From CAZRZN01 sp964604565 (GTDB taxonomy: Bacteria; Pseudomonadota; Alphaproteobacteria; Rhodobacterales; Rhodobacteraceae), in contig CAZRZN010000048.1 of the NCBI GenBank assembly GCA_964604565.1, positions 1-21,008 of the forward strand: a stretch of 21,008 nucleotides of DNA, in the 5' to 3' direction. Position numbers and translations under genes: made by a program. A model generated the notes under the pieces. That model saw nothing but the letters and a program-made list of their open reading frames with translations, did no database searches and was not told the origin of the DNA. Every line of letters begins with the position of its first letter. The first letter of the stretch is position 1. Positions 7,671-15,477 of the stretch are shown here, piece after piece.

Positions 7671-8783
7671 TCAGATCCCTCCCGTGATGCGTTTGCGAAT
7701 GCGCTCGTTGGCAAAGACCGCGGCCAGCAGGACCGCACCAACGAAGACCCGGTAGAACGACCCGTCGATCCAGGGGATGTAGAACACCGCGTTGGCCACA
7801 AGACCGAAGGTCACCGCGCCAAAGATCACGCCGATCACCGACCCGAATCCGCCGGTCATCAGCGTGCCGCCCACGACGGCGATGGCGATGGCCTCCAGTT
7901 CCTTCAGGTTGCCCTTGGCCGCATCGGCGGTATTGGTGTCGAAAACCTGGCAGGCGGCGAAAATCGTGGCGCAGAAGGCGGTGAACATGAACAGGCCGAT
8001 CTTGACGTTGTTCACGGGCACGCCGTTGGCGCGCGCACTTTCCTTGTTGTCGCCGGTGGCATAGATCCAGTTGCCGATCTGCGTGCGGCTGAGAACGAAA
8101 TAGGCGCAGCCGACGATGATGATCCACCACAGCACACGGGCGTCGAACCCGTCCACCCATTGTTCGCCGCGCCGGTTGATGTTCCCGCCAAGGAAGAACC
8201 AAAGGTCGTAGAACCAGCCGAAGACCTCGCCGCCAAAGATCCATGCGACCCAGCTTTCCTCCTTGAAGTCCGGCAGGCCGGAAATCTGGGTGGATTGGTT
8301 GATCAGGCGAAAGGCCACTTCGGTCGTGCCGCGCAGACCGAAGAGAAAGGCCAGCGATACGATGAAGCTCGACAGGCCGGAGCGGACGACGATGGTGCCC
8401 AGCAGCCAGCCGAGGGACAAGGTCATGACCAGCGTCAGCGCGATGGCGGTCAGGGGAGTCGCCTCACCCAGTCCGAAGGGCAGGCCCCATTTGAGCATCA
8501 TCGCCATCGACATGCCGGCAAAGCCGATCATGGAACCGATGGACAGGTCGAATTCCCCTGCGATCATCAGCATCGCCGCGCCAGTGGCGATGATGCCGAA
8601 TTGCGAAATGATGGCCATGTTGTTCTTCAGGCCCAATGCGTTGAATGCCTTGAAGTCCGAGGCCACGGTGATCAGGGCGACCACCACGATCATCACGATG
8701 AATGCCCCGGCCTCCGGCCTGCGCACAAGGCGCATCACCGGGCTTTCCTCTGTCATTCGGTCCGCTTCACTGCGTCCAGACAT
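7671..8783 (-). CDS. Sugar-type ABC transporter permease (RbsC/FrcC-like)
   Basis: 370-aa inner-membrane protein of the branched-chain/ribose permease superfamily. Repeated hydrophobic segments and the conserved core GEFDLSIGSMIGFAGMSMAM, GLSSFIVSLAFLFGLRG and AIAIAVVGGTLMTGGFGSVIG are typical of CUT2 sugar permeases. A long polar loop of about 60 residues (roughly 190-250, with several Trp and Gly) lies between membrane segments and is periplasmic by analogy with FrcC-like proteins. ATG at 8783 is chosen because AGGGGAAAG lies just upstream; an upstream in-frame ATG at 8831 falls inside the terminator hairpin and is unlikely. The cognate binding protein is encoded upstream, the ATPase downstream. 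Confidence 0.93.
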   Translation of the reverse strand: MSGRSEADRMTEESPVMRLVRRPEAGAFIVMIVVVALITVASDFKAFNALGLKNNMAIISQFGIIATGAAMLMIAGEFDLSIGSMIGFAGMSMAMMLKWGLPFGLGEATPLTAIALTLVMTLSLGWLLGTIVVRSGLSSFIVSLAFLFGLRGTTEVAFRLINQSTQISGLPDFKEESWVAWIFGGEVFGWFYDLWFFLGGNINRRGEQWVDGFDARVLWWIIIVGCAYFVLSRTQIGNWIYATGDNKESARANGVPVNNVKIGLFMFTAFCATIFAACQVFDTNTADAAKGNLKELEAIAIAVVGGTLMTGGFGSVIGVIFGAVTFGLVANAVFYIPWIDGSFYRVFVGAVLLAAVFANERIRKRITGGI

Positions 8784-8807
8784 AACTTTCCCCTGTGTGG
8801 ATGTTAC

Positions 8808-8840
8808 AAAAAGGGGGACAGCCGTTTCCAACTGTCCCCC
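8808..8840 (-). terminator. Rho-independent terminator/attenuator after the sugar-binding protein gene
   Basis: A perfect 9-bp stem (GGGGGACAG with CTGTCCCCC, 8813-8821 and 8832-8840) and a 10-base loop are followed in the minus direction by five T (8812-8808). It lies 24 bp after the binding-protein stop and 24 bp before the permease start. As no other promoter fits in this space, the permease and ATPase must be expressed by read-through. Confidence 0.9.
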
Positions 8841-8864
8841 GCATTTGCCCAGTTCAGATCAGGC

Positions 8865-9776
8865 TCAGCGGTTCACGCCGGCCTGTTCCTTGACACCTGC
8901 CGCGTTGGAGGCATCCACGAAACCCGGACCCGAGGGGATGTTCGCGCCCGGAAGCATGCCCGCATTGGTGTTGTAGAGATGCAGGACGATGACCGGCATG
9001 TAGCCCTGAAGGCGCTGCTGCTGGTCGATGGTAAAGGACACATGGCCCGCCTCGATCAGGTTGATCACGCCGGGCGACAGGTCAAAGCACGCCAGATGCA
9101 CGTCGGCGCCCACTTCCTCCACGGCGTCCCACGCGGCCTCGCAGACATGCGGACCAATGGCCAGCAGACCGTCGATCGTGTCGTCCGCCTGCAGGGCGGC
9201 GGCGGTGCGGGTCTTGATCTGGGACACGTCGTTCGACACGTCGATCTGGTTCAATTCGGCACCGAAGGCGTCGAAATAGCCGGTGCAGCGGTCGACCAGC
9301 GCGGTGTTGTAGGCCTCTTGGTTGAGGCAGAGACCGTTGGTCACGCCTTCGGCCTTGGCTCGTTCGCCCGCGGCCTTGCCGGCGTCGTATTCAGGCTGAC
9401 CGACATGCATCAGGGCGCCCACGTCCTTGGAGGCGTCGAGGCCGGAGTTGATCGTGATGACCGGAATGCCGGAGTCGACCGCGTCGCTGATCGCACCGCC
9501 GAGCGCATCGGGATCGGGCAGGGATACGATGATGCCGTCCGGCTGTGTTGCGGCGGCCGCCTCGATGAGGCGGGCCATCCCGGACATGTCTCCCGAGGGA
9601 TCGAAGTTGTATTCGAGCTCTGCGCCAACTGCGGCTGCGGCATCCTTGGCGCCCTTTTCGACCACCGGCCAGAATGGGTCCGTGCCCTGGGTGTGCGTGA
9701 TCATCACGTAGCGCTCTGCAAAGGCCGGCGCGGTCAGTGCTGCGACGGCCGTGGCCGCCAGGAAAATCTTTTTCAT
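8865..9776 (-). CDS. Periplasmic sugar-type ABC substrate-binding protein
   Basis: 303-aa periplasmic-binding protein of the ribose/fructose-type family (Peripla_BP_4-like). The signal peptide is residues 1-20 (MKKIFLAATAVAALTAPAFA, cleavage AFA|E). Hallmarks are ITHTQGTDPFWPVVEKGAKDAA, GIIVSLPDPDALGGAISDAV, IPVITINSG and HVGQPEYDAGKAAGERA. Four cysteines (150, 164, 212, 230) in the second half of the mature protein could form disulfides, which is more than usual for this group. The start has GGAGGAG eight bases upstream. It is the first gene of a binding protein-permease-ATPase operon, the order known from frcBCA. The substrate is probably a sugar or polyol but cannot be named. Confidence 0.93.
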   Translation of the reverse strand: MKKIFLAATAVAALTAPAFAERYVMITHTQGTDPFWPVVEKGAKDAAAAVGAELEYNFDPSGDMSGMARLIEAAAATQPDGIIVSLPDPDALGGAISDAVDSGIPVITINSGLDASKDVGALMHVGQPEYDAGKAAGERAKAEGVTNGLCLNQEAYNTALVDRCTGYFDAFGAELNQIDVSNDVSQIKTRTAAALQADDTIDGLLAIGPHVCEAAWDAVEEVGADVHLACFDLSPGVINLIEAGHVSFTIDQQQRLQGYMPVIVLHLYNTNAGMLPGANIPSGPGFVDASNAAGVKEQAGVNR

Positions 9777-9798
9777 GGTGTCTCCTCCAGTGGACTAA

Positions 9799-9818
9799 CT
9801 GCCCTTTTTCGCGGGCAG
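9799..9818 (-). other. Hairpin in the leader of the sugar-binding protein gene
   Basis: CTGCCC and GGGCAG form a perfect 6-bp stem around an 8-base loop, ending 22 bases upstream of the start codon at 9776. It may protect the mRNA 5' end; no regulatory role is shown. Confidence 0.35.
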
Positions 9819-9931
9819 ATTGATGTGGTTCGGTCCTGTTCCGGACCTTGTCCCGATTTCGGACCCTAGCAACGCGTCCGGGCCTTGTCAGCAGGGAATG
9901 TCTGCTGCCTCCCACCCGTTTCGTTGGCTGA

Positions 9932-9943
9932 GTTATCGCTAAC
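9932..9943. promoter_or_regulatory. Candidate LacI-family operator upstream of the sugar ABC operon
   Basis: GTTATCGCTAAC has perfect outer arms (GTTA/TAAC) and differs at one base from GTTAGCGCTAAC, the kind of CG-centred palindrome bound by LacI-family sugar regulators. It lies 156 bp upstream of the binding-protein start. No clear -35/-10 pair was identified and no LacI gene is in the window. Confidence 0.4.
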
Positions 9944-9963
9944 GGGCTGCCACGCCCCGGTCG

Positions 9964-9977
9964 AGGCACAGGTGCCT
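9964..9977. repeat. Short dyad AGGCAC-AG-GTGCCT
   Basis: Perfect 6+2+6 inverted repeat in the 266-bp region between the sugar ABC operon and the end of the monooxygenase gene. It could be an operator or chance GC-rich symmetry; nothing else identifies it. Confidence 0.3.
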
Positions 9978-10021
9978 GCACATGAAAGATTCTTGCATTT
10001 CTGACGCATCACTCAGGAGAG

Positions 10022-10041
10022 AATGATGTAATTCCATCATT
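10022..10041. repeat. AT-rich dyad AATGATG-N6-CATCATT at the 3' end of the monooxygenase gene
   Basis: Perfect 7-bp arms around TAATTC, ending two bases beyond the monooxygenase stop codon at 10043. It is strikingly AT-rich against its surroundings. It could be a weak 3' hairpin for the minus-strand operon, although no T tract follows, or a protein-binding site. Confidence 0.4.
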
Positions 10042-10042
10042 T

Positions 10043-11329
10043 CTATGCTGGCGGCGGGACTCGTCTTGCCTTTTGCGAAAGAATTGGAGGGGCCGTGTTC
10101 AGCGCCTCGATGGCAAATCCGGCGGCGGCCTTGTAGTCGGCCAGAAAGGCGGCCCGTTCTTCGGGCGGAATGACCGCGTCGATGTCGTCGAACCTCCCGC
10201 CGCACCTGTCGTTGACGATGTCCAGCAGGCCGAAGGGGCCGGCGCCACGATTGCGCAGGACAAGTTTCGACACTGGACCGCACAGCTTTCGGTCATAGGC
10301 GGTGAGCGCATCGGCGGTTGGCCCGTGATCGACCATACTGGCGCCGAGGATCCGCGCGTCGATCACCGCCTGGCTCGCCCCGTTGGAACCTGTGGGATAC
10401 ATCGCATGGGCTGCATCCCCCATCAGCGCCACGCGCCCCCGCACCCAGGATGGGATCGGATCGCGGTCGATCATCGGGTTTTCGAAGGCGCGCGGCGCAT
10501 TCCGGATCAGCGCCGGCACGTCCAGCCAATCGTAGCGAAAGCCGTCGAAGTGATGCGCGAAACTGTCGATTGGAACCTCGCGGAACCAACCGGTTTCGGT
10601 CCAGTCCTCGCCCTCTTCCAACCGGCGTTCCGCGATCCAGTTGATTTCCGCAAGGCCGTCCGCGTCCGGATGGGAGATCGGGTAGATCACCATGCGGTGA
10701 CGGTGGGTGCCCAGCCCGACAAAGCTGGACCCGGTGCGCACGGGCCGCGCCCGTGTCGTGCCGCGCCACATAAGCGCGCCGCCCCAATGGATCGGCGGCT
10801 GGTCCGGATACATCTGCGCCCGGATCGTGGAATGGATGCCCTCCGCGCCGATCAGCAGCGTCGCTGTATCGTCGAAGGGACCGTCCGGGCCGTCGACATG
10901 CAGGGTCACGGCCTCTGCTGTTTGCGTGTAGCCAGTCACGCGGCACCCGGTCCGCATCGCCTGTGGTCCCAGACGGTCGCGCACCGCATCATGGAGCAGC
11001 ATGTGAAAGCGGCCCCGGTGCACGGCATATTGCGGCCAGAGATACCCTGCCTCCAACCCGCGCGGCTCCGCATGGATCTCTGCCCCGTTCAGACCAACCA
11101 GCGCCCATTCGCGCGCAGGCAGGCCGACGGTGTCCAGAACCTCCGCCGTGATCCCAAGCTCGATCAACTCGCGGACCGCGTTGGGTTGCAGGTTGATCCC
11201 GACGCCAAGCGGCTTCAGGTCCCGCACGCTTTCGTAAACGGTGCAGGGCAGGCCGATCTGATGCAGCGTCAGAGCAAGGGTCAGCCCGCCGATGCCGCCG
11301 CCTGCGATGAGGATACGTGGTTCTGTCAT
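10043..11329 (-). CDS. FAD-dependent monooxygenase (flavin-dependent oxidoreductase)
   Basis: 428-aa class A flavoprotein hydroxylase, expected to use NAD(P)H and O2 to hydroxylate a small, probably aromatic or heterocyclic, compound. The FAD Rossmann motif is LIAGGGIGGLTLAL (G10, G12, G15). The second FAD/NAD(P)H motif is LIGAEGIHSTIR at 159-170, with Glu in place of the usual Asp of the DG motif. GDAAHAMYPTGSNGASQAVIDA starts at 304 and gives the GD motif. It resembles the group annotated as flavin-dependent oxidoreductases related to PhzS. ATG at 11329 is preferred to an upstream in-frame ATG at 11464, because it begins at the Rossmann strand and has GGTGGAG six bases upstream. It lies 203 bp downstream of the acetyltransferase with a terminator-like structure in between, so it may have its own promoter. 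Confidence 0.9.
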   Translation of the reverse strand: MTEPRILIAGGGIGGLTLALTLHQIGLPCTVYESVRDLKPLGVGINLQPNAVRELIELGITAEVLDTVGLPAREWALVGLNGAEIHAEPRGLEAGYLWPQYAVHRGRFHMLLHDAVRDRLGPQAMRTGCRVTGYTQTAEAVTLHVDGPDGPFDDTATLLIGAEGIHSTIRAQMYPDQPPIHWGGALMWRGTTRARPVRTGSSFVGLGTHRHRMVIYPISHPDADGLAEINWIAERRLEEGEDWTETGWFREVPIDSFAHHFDGFRYDWLDVPALIRNAPRAFENPMIDRDPIPSWVRGRVALMGDAAHAMYPTGSNGASQAVIDARILGASMVDHGPTADALTAYDRKLCGPVSKLVLRNRGAGPFGLLDIVNDRCGGRFDDIDAVIPPEERAAFLADYKAAAGFAIEALNTAPPILSQKARRVPPPA

Positions 11330-11483
11330 CCCGAACTCCACCGGGTCGGAGGGGCCGAAAGGGCGGCGACCCCACCCGCACAATGTCTTGCCCGGCGCCG
11401 AGGCCGACACCAGCGTGTCCCGGGTCTTTTGCAACATCATGCGCGTCGGGTAAAGCATGGCCATGCGCGGCGGGATGACCGGG

Positions 11484-11534
11484 AAAAACCCGACGGGTCA
11501 GCCCGGAGCAGGGCGCGGGTCGCGCGGACCCGTC
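11484..11534 (-). terminator. Possible terminator after the acetyltransferase gene
   Basis: On the minus strand, GACGGGT (11534-11528) overlaps the acetyltransferase stop and can pair with ACCCGTC (11498-11492), followed shortly by five T (11488-11484). The 29-base interior can fold locally around CGCG repeats. The long span makes this less certain than the other terminators here. Confidence 0.45.
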
Positions 11535-11991
11535 AGGTCAGGGCCGGGGATTGTGTCCACCGCAGGGACAGGCCGGCGGGCAGTGCCGTTTCCAGCCAGG
11601 GCACCAGCACTGCCGTCAGTCTGGCAGACAACGCGATCCTGTCGGCGCGGTCCACGATCCATGTGACCACCTCCGCCGAGCCGGTTCTCCCCAGATCGGG
11701 ATAGATGTAGACACAGCCGAGATAGGTCTGCGCGTCGTCCCGCAGGATCCAGGCGAAGGACCGGCGCGCGGTGAATTCCCGCTCGTGCCAGGCGAGATCG
11801 ATCCTGTTGTCCTCCAGCGTCAGACCGACGGGCCAGTCGCCCCCGAACACTCCCTGCATAACGGCCTCCGACCCGCGCACCGCCTCGAAATCCTCGACCG
11901 CATGTTCAGGGGACAAGGGGGTCAGCACGAACCCGGCGAGGTCGATGTGCCGGGGCAGGTCGCAATCGGCGAAATCGGGGTGCGGACCCAT
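11533..11991 (-). CDS. Probable GNAT-family N-acetyltransferase
   Basis: 152-aa cytoplasmic protein resembling the GCN5-related acetyltransferases, which move an acetyl group from acetyl-CoA to an amine. A typical order is visible: an N-terminal FVLTPLSPEHAVEDFEAV segment, a central FAWILRDDAQTYLGCVYIYPD strand pair, and VVTWIVDRADR, which resembles the core strand leading to the CoA site. The C-terminal part is short compared with the usual 160-190 residues, and the acetyl-CoA loop (Q/RxxGxG/A) is not evident, so activity is uncertain. The start ATG at 11991 lies only 4 bp after the stop of the upstream oxygenase gene, indicating translational coupling and a shared role. An alternative upstream start would overlap the oxygenase gene. 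Confidence 0.65.
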   Translation of the reverse strand: MGPHPDFADCDLPRHIDLAGFVLTPLSPEHAVEDFEAVRGSEAVMQGVFGGDWPVGLTLEDNRIDLAWHEREFTARRSFAWILRDDAQTYLGCVYIYPDLGRTGSAEVVTWIVDRADRIALSARLTAVLVPWLETALPAGLSLRWTQSPALT

Positions 11992-11995
11992 GCCG

Positions 11996-13075
11996 TTATT
12001 CTCCCGGAGCCTTGGCCTCGCGCTTGAACGGGTTTTCGTCGGGCACGTCGTAATCCGGCACCAGAGCTCCCTTTTCACGGGCGTCGGCCATGTAGCGGAA
12101 GGCGTTGACCGACATGCGCATCAGGTGGTCGCCTGCCTTCATCGGCGGATATTTCTCCAACGCCTCTGGTGTGCGGAACTTTTCCAAGGGCTGCACGACC
12201 GCGTGATAGTCAAGGCCGAAGAACAGCGGAAAGGAATAGCGTTCCACGCCGATGTTCGCCACACGGTGCTGGGTGGACTTGAACCGCCCGCCGGACCATG
12301 CCTCGAAGATGTCGCCGATGTTGACCACGAAACACCCCGGGATGGGCGGCGCCTCGATCCAGACGTCATCGGCGTTCATGACTTGCAGGCCCGGGCTGCC
12401 GGTCAGCAGGATGGTGAAACATTCGAAATCCGAATGCGCGGCGATACCCACCAGCTCCTTGGTGGCGGGCATGTCGTTGGGCAGGTAGCGCAGCATCCGC
12501 AACTGCGAGGTCGGATAGGTGATCTGGCGCGTCAACTCCTCGGTCTCGACCCCCAGTTCCAACGCCAGCGCATCAAGCAGCCGCAGGCCAAGGCCAAAGA
12601 CCGTGTCGTAATAGCCCGACACCGTGTCTTTCCATCCGGGGATGTCCGGCCAGATGTTTGGCCCGGTCATGCGCCACCCGGCAAGGTAGTCGGGATGATC
12701 GGCGGGCGCCTCGTAGGCCATGTCCCAGGCTTCGTTGAAATTGATCGACTTGGGAAAATCGGACCCGTTCTCCTCGAAAGGCACATAGCCGCGATGATGC
12801 GTGGTGAAGCCCGACCAATACTTCATCTTGAAGCTGCGTGGCTTGTCGTGAAACTCCTTGGAGGCGGCGAACATCGCATCCATCGTCTCTTGCGGGACGC
12901 CGTGCCCGGTGATGTAGAAAAAGCCCGAGGTCCGCGCCGCCTCGCCAAGGTCTGCCGCGACGCGGGCCTTGTCCTCGATGTTTCCGGTGAACAGTCCCGC
13001 GAGGTCGATCACCGGCAGGTTTGCGTCATCGACGGTCATGCCCTTTTGGTCATCCGATGTTGTGCTGCGTGCCAT
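11996..13075 (-). CDS. 2-oxoglutarate/Fe(II)-dependent oxygenase (isopenicillin N synthase family)
   Basis: 359-aa cytoplasmic non-haem iron oxygenase. The N-terminal DIOX_N-type domain starts LPVIDLAGLF and includes SGFFYITGHGVP (50-61). The jelly-roll core carries the iron ligands His214 and Asp216 (AAHSDFECFTILL) and His270 (STQHRVAN), followed by the 2-oxoglutarate clamp Arg279-x-Ser281 (RYSFPLFF). Members hydroxylate, desaturate or cleave small molecules; relatives include the ethylene-forming and homoarginine/arginine hydroxylases that release guanidine, but specificity cannot be read by eye. ATG at 13075 has CGGAGAAAA upstream. It heads a minus-strand run with the GNAT gene and diverges from the polyamine-type ABC operon across 260 bp, so the two are probably co-regulated. 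Confidence 0.92.
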   Translation of the reverse strand: MARSTTSDDQKGMTVDDANLPVIDLAGLFTGNIEDKARVAADLGEAARTSGFFYITGHGVPQETMDAMFAASKEFHDKPRSFKMKYWSGFTTHHRGYVPFEENGSDFPKSINFNEAWDMAYEAPADHPDYLAGWRMTGPNIWPDIPGWKDTVSGYYDTVFGLGLRLLDALALELGVETEELTRQITYPTSQLRMLRYLPNDMPATKELVGIAAHSDFECFTILLTGSPGLQVMNADDVWIEAPPIPGCFVVNIGDIFEAWSGGRFKSTQHRVANIGVERYSFPLFFGLDYHAVVQPLEKFRTPEALEKYPPMKAGDHLMRMSVNAFRYMADAREKGALVPDYDVPDENPFKREAKAPGE

Positions 13076-13141
13076 GGGTTTTCTCCGATTCATGTGTTGG
13101 GCACAGCTTCGCCACCGTCTTCGAAAAGGATACCGCTGCCG

Positions 13142-13169
13142 ATTAAGAAAGTCTCTGAAATGGTCACAA
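13142..13169 (-). promoter_or_regulatory. Candidate sigma-70 promoter for the 2OG-oxygenase gene
   Basis: On the minus strand, TTGTGA (13169-13164) and CTTAAT (13147-13142) are separated by 16 bp, giving a start about 60 bases before the ATG at 13075. A CCCA-AAAA-TGGG dyad lies just upstream (near 13174-13185) and could be an operator shared with the divergent plus-strand operon. No convincing promoter for that operon was found in 13186-13335. Confidence 0.35.
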
Positions 13170-13335
13170 CTGCCCAAAAATGGGTCGAATGCCTGTGTCG
13201 GTGGCGGGTTTTCCATCACTTGTCTTTGACCGAAGCCTGTCGACGCGCGGTGATGCGCACACAGATAAGGCTGCCCATCGCACTCTGCCATCGGGGCGGA
13301 ACGAGACAGGCGGCCGCGATACAGGGGAACCCACC

Positions 13336-14409
13336 ATGACCAAGCTCAGCAGACGCACACTGCTCAAGACCGGCGCGGCCAGCCTTGCCGCCTCCAGCGT
13401 GATCGGCACGCCACTTCTTGCGCAGAGCCGCAGCCTCAAGATCGGCTCTTACGGCGGATATTTCGAAAACAGCTTCAAGGAATTCGTCTATCCCGCCTTC
13501 ACCGAGGCCACAGGGATCACGGTGGACTCCGTGACGCAACCGAACTCCACCGACTGGCTGGTGACGATGCAGCAGGCCACGGCAGCCGGCAGCGTTCCGG
13601 CGGACCTGTCGCTTTACGCCCGCGACACCCTGATCAAGGCGAGCCGCATCGGCGGCCTGCTCAAGCCGCTCGACCTCACGGCGATGCCCGCCACGTCGAA
13701 CCTCGACGATTATTTCGTGTTCGAAACCGAAGAGGGCGCGCTGGGCGTCGGGGCGATGTCCTGGTTTTCAGCCATGGTCATCAATCCCAATGCCGTGGAC
13801 GCGCCGGCAAGCTGGGCGGAATTCTGGGACAGCTCGATCTACGAGGCGTCGCTCGGCCTCAGCCGAAACTATAATTCGCAGCTTCTGGACATCATCGCCG
13901 CCACCTTCTTTGACGGCGAGGCGACCTTTGCCACCGAGGAAGGCATCCTTGCCCTCATTGAAAAGGCGGCGGAGCTGAAGCCCAATGTCGCCCTCTGGTG
14001 GTCCGCCGAAAGCCAGATGGAACAGTCGATGAAGAACGGCGATGTGATCGGCGGGCAGTATTACCTTGACGTGGCAAACCTGATGGCGGCCGACGGCTTC
14101 CCGATCAAGCCGATCTTCCCCAAGGAAGGCAACCCGCAGGATTACGGGTCGTGGTGCCTGTCCTCGCTGTCTGACAAGGGCGACGAGGCGGCGGAATTCA
14201 TCAACTTTTCTTCCGATCCCGCGACACAGGCGATCATGAGCCGCAAGATCGGCACTGCGCCGCTGGTGGCAAAGTCCAAGACCGACCTCACCGACGAGGA
14301 ATTCGCCTTTGTCTCCGGCACGCCTTCGATCAAGCCCGCATACGAGGCCTATCTCGACAAGGAAACCTTCATCAAGGAGAGCTGGGACAAGATGCTGGCA
14401 GGGGCGTAA
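13336..14409 (+). CDS. ABC transporter substrate-binding protein, polyamine (PotD) type, Tat-exported
   Basis: 357-aa periplasmic binding protein. The N-terminus MTKLSRRTLLKTGAASLAAS carries a twin-arginine motif (SRRTLLK) and a hydrophobic stretch, cleaved about residue 30 (LLAQ). The mature start LKIGSYGGYFENSFKEFVYPAFTEATGITV is typical of the PotD/PotF and thiamine-like extracellular binding proteins (SBP_bac family 1/8). SAESQMEQSMKNGDVIGGQYYLDV and GSWCLSSLSDKGDEAAEFINF fit the hinge and second lobe. The start has AGGGGAA upstream. It heads a six-gene operon. The family takes spermidine, putrescine and other cationic or amide-like compounds; the exact ligand is unknown. Tat export suggests folding before secretion. 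Confidence 0.92.
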   Translation: MTKLSRRTLLKTGAASLAASSVIGTPLLAQSRSLKIGSYGGYFENSFKEFVYPAFTEATGITVDSVTQPNSTDWLVTMQQATAAGSVPADLSLYARDTLIKASRIGGLLKPLDLTAMPATSNLDDYFVFETEEGALGVGAMSWFSAMVINPNAVDAPASWAEFWDSSIYEASLGLSRNYNSQLLDIIAATFFDGEATFATEEGILALIEKAAELKPNVALWWSAESQMEQSMKNGDVIGGQYYLDVANLMAADGFPIKPIFPKEGNPQDYGSWCLSSLSDKGDEAAEFINFSSDPATQAIMSRKIGTAPLVAKSKTDLTDEEFAFVSGTPSIKPAYEAYLDKETFIKESWDKMLAGA

Positions 14410-14415
14410 CCGCGC

Positions 14416-15477
14416 ATGTCGGGTCTGGTCCTCAAGGGCATATCGAAAAGTTTCGGCGGCAGTCTTGCCGTCGGACATGTCGATCTGACCTTTGCCGAGG
14501 GGGAGCTTACGGCCCTCCTTGGCCCGTCCGGCTGCGGCAAGACGACCCTTTTGCGGATGGTCGCGGGACTGGAGGTGCCGAGCCGCGGCAAGATCCTGTT
14601 GGGCGGGCGCGACATCACCGCCATGCCCGCCCACAAACGCAAATTCGGCATGGTGTTCCAGAGTTTCGCGCTGTTTCCGCATCTGTCGGTGCGCGACAAT
14701 GTCGCCTATTCGCTGACGATTGCCGGCACCGGCAAGACGGAGGCGGCCCAGACCGCCAATCGCCTGCTGGACCTTGTGCAACTGTCGGCCTTCGGCGACC
14801 GCCGAATCGGCGAATTGTCAGGCGGTCAGCGGCAGCGGGTTGCGATTGCCCGAGCGCTGGCACAGGAGCCGGAGGTTTTCCTGCTGGACGAACCCATGTC
14901 CGCGCTGGACGCCAAACTGCGCGAAGAGATGCAGGTCGAATTGCGCCTGTTGCAGCAACGGCTGGGCATCACAACCATCGTCGTCACCCATGACCAGCGC
15001 GAGGCGATGACGATGGCCGACAATATCGTGGTCATGTCCGATGGCCGGGTCGAACAGATGGGATCGCCGCAAGACATCTATCACCGGCCCGAAAACGCCT
15101 TTGTGGCGGATTTCATTGGCAAGGCGAATTTTTTTGACGGGGTGACGGAATCCGGTGGCATCCGCATCGGCGCACGCCTTCTGGAGGCGCGCCCGCAGTT
15201 TGTCAAAGGCTCCCCCGTGCGCGTGGCCATCCGCCCGGAACGCGCCTGTCTGGACGACGATCCGGGGCCGAACCGGCTGCCCGCAACGGTGACCTTCGTG
15301 CGGGATCTGGGACCGGTGCGCGAATATCACCTTGCCACGGATATCGGTCCGATGGTGGTCGAATACGCTCTGGGCGAGGAGGGCAAGACCCTGCGCACCG
15401 GCGACGAGACCGAGGTGCGATTGCCGTCGGACTCGCTGCTTGTCTTTCCAGACACAACCGCGATGGCCGCCGAATGA
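14416..15477 (+). CDS. ABC transporter ATP-binding protein, polyamine (PotA) type
   Basis: 353-aa ATPase of the polyamine/iron/2-aminoethylphosphonate uptake group. Walker A GPSGCGKTT is at residues 36-44, the Q-loop in VFQSFALFPHL at about 80-90, signature LSGGQRQ at 134-140, Walker B VFLLDEP at 154-160, and H-loop His192 in VVTHDQREAM. A C-terminal TOBE-type regulatory domain follows from about residue 230 (VRVAIRPERA). The gene starts 6 bp after the binding-protein stop, with the ribosome site AGGGG overlapping that gene's end, and its own end overlaps the next gene by four bases (ATGA). It energises the two permeases that follow. Confidence 0.94.
   Translation: MSGLVLKGISKSFGGSLAVGHVDLTFAEGELTALLGPSGCGKTTLLRMVAGLEVPSRGKILLGGRDITAMPAHKRKFGMVFQSFALFPHLSVRDNVAYSLTIAGTGKTEAAQTANRLLDLVQLSAFGDRRIGELSGGQRQRVAIARALAQEPEVFLLDEPMSALDAKLREEMQVELRLLQQRLGITTIVVTHDQREAMTMADNIVVMSDGRVEQMGSPQDIYHRPENAFVADFIGKANFFDGVTESGGIRIGARLLEARPQFVKGSPVRVAIRPERACLDDDPGPNRLPATVTFVRDLGPVREYHLATDIGPMVVEYALGEEGKTLRTGDETEVRLPSDSLLVFPDTTAMAAE

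Noticed and set aside
7296..9869. 857-codon open frame on the plus strand opposite the sugar ABC operon
   Set aside because: It lies antisense to three clear genes, is rich in His/Arg/Gly/Asp without domain structure, and crosses terminators. It is an effect of high GC content.
13076..13335. Possible second guanidine riboswitch (mini-ykkC or guanidine-III) before the polyamine-type ABC operon
   Set aside because: I looked for paired hairpins with ACGR loops and found none; only a CCCA-AAAA-TGGG dyad and a candidate promoter are visible.
10073..13339. Long plus-strand open frames (10073-11704 and 11771-13339) opposite the oxygenase and monooxygenase genes
   Set aside because: They are mirror frames of genes with intact catalytic motifs; no recognisable domains or ribosome sites.
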